Shown piece after piece: positions 4,841-5,130 of a DNA stretch of 5,130 bases (position 1 is the stretch's first letter; each line of letters opens with the position of its first letter). Under the pieces are notes generated by a model, which was not told where the DNA came from, did not search any database, and saw only the letters and a list, made by a program, of their open reading frames with translations. The position numbers and the translations under genes are program-made. The stretch covers positions 1 to 5,130 of the forward strand of contig JAISKU010000159.1 in the NCBI GenBank assembly GCA_031261245.1, in the 5' to 3' direction. Source of the DNA: Oscillospiraceae bacterium. Its GTDB lineage: Bacteria; Bacillota; Clostridia; Oscillospirales; Oscillospiraceae.

Positions 4841-5130
4841 ATGGATCTGAGACAACTGAGCAAATTTGGCGGCGGGTCGATTGACCAGTACACGCCGCCC
4901 CTCTGCTTCGAGCTCGTGGGGGAGCGGCTTGAGCTCATCATGGACAACGGGTACGACATCACGCTGAGTTTCCTCGACAAGAACAAGCTCGAGTGGAGCT
5001 ACGCCGGTGAGACGCCGAAAACCGAGGAGTACAAGTGCCTCAAGGCGGACGACACGACGTATCTCGTGAGCTTTGAGCTCGCGGACGTGACGCCGCGCGT
5101 CAACTACGCGTTCGTGATCGACGAGGAGAA
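4841..5130 (+). CDS. MoaF-like calycin protein (copy 3, 3' end outside the window)
   Basis: An open frame from ATG 4841 continues to the window edge and gives about 96 residues. It aligns without gaps to the start of copy 2: MDLRQLSKFGGGSIDQY against MDLRELSKYGQGDIDHY, then FELVGERLELIMDNG, KLEWSYAGE, TTYLVSFEL and YAFVIDEE. It therefore covers most of the N-terminal MoaF-like barrel; the C-terminal barrel should lie just beyond the edge. Copies 2 and 3 are much closer to each other than either is to copy 1, which points to a later duplication. The 42-nt gap and clear ribosome binding site place it in the same operon. Further copies could follow outside the window. Confidence 0.8.
   Translation, partial: MDLRQLSKFGGGSIDQYTPPLCFELVGERLELIMDNGYDITLSFLDKNKLEWSYAGETPKTEEYKCLKADDTTYLVSFELADVTPRVNYAFVIDEE

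Noticed and set aside
3725..4855. Long open frame on the minus strand (376 codons) opposite the MoaF-like genes, and similar long minus-strand frames opposite the other genes.
   Set aside because: The GC-rich third positions of the plus-strand genes remove stop codons on the opposite strand. The translations are Arg/His/Leu/Val-rich, show no recognisable motif, and run opposite well-supported genes.

Overview
The window reads as a piece of a bacterial chromosome with one main co-directional gene cluster on the + strand and the first codons of a divergent gene on the - strand. The coding regions are GC-rich, with third positions mostly G or C, yet they use ATA for isoleucine freely. The spaces between genes are strongly AT-rich, and most starts are preceded by a clear GGAGG-type ribosome binding site. 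This fits an anaerobic, gut-type Bacillota or Synergistota bacterium better than a proteobacterium, but no rRNA or housekeeping marker is present, so the taxonomy is a weak inference.

Layout. Bases 1-48 hold the start of an unidentified divergent gene. Bases 49-361 are a non-coding divergent control region with a predicted promoter in each direction, a 15-bp hairpin and several dyads. Bases 362-1216 encode a LysR-type regulator. After 31 nt comes a protein of two NTF2-like halves (1248-2111) resembling the DUF8021/SnoaL-like group. A second control region (2112-2214) carries a promoter-like sequence, a 22-bp palindrome over its -10, and a separate inverted repeat that reaches the ribosome binding site of the next gene. 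Then come a bicupin protein (2215-3195) and three tandem paralogues resembling the MoaF family: a short divergent copy (3247-3912), a full-length copy (3929-4798) and a third copy that runs off the window (4841-5130). No convincing terminator separates the genes from 362 onward.

How the genes may work together. Every protein encoded downstream of the regulator is a small beta-barrel or cone fold of a kind that binds small, often aromatic or polyketide-like molecules (NTF2-like, cupin, calycin). None of the complete genes encodes a flavin, NAD, radical-SAM or transport domain. With a LysR regulator at the head, the simplest reading is a substrate-inducible small-molecule conversion locus. MoaF was named from the monoamine regulon of Klebsiella and its biochemical role is not established, so the substrate cannot be named. 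The two control regions share the element GTTATTGYRCA in the same orientation, which suggests that one regulator may act on both.
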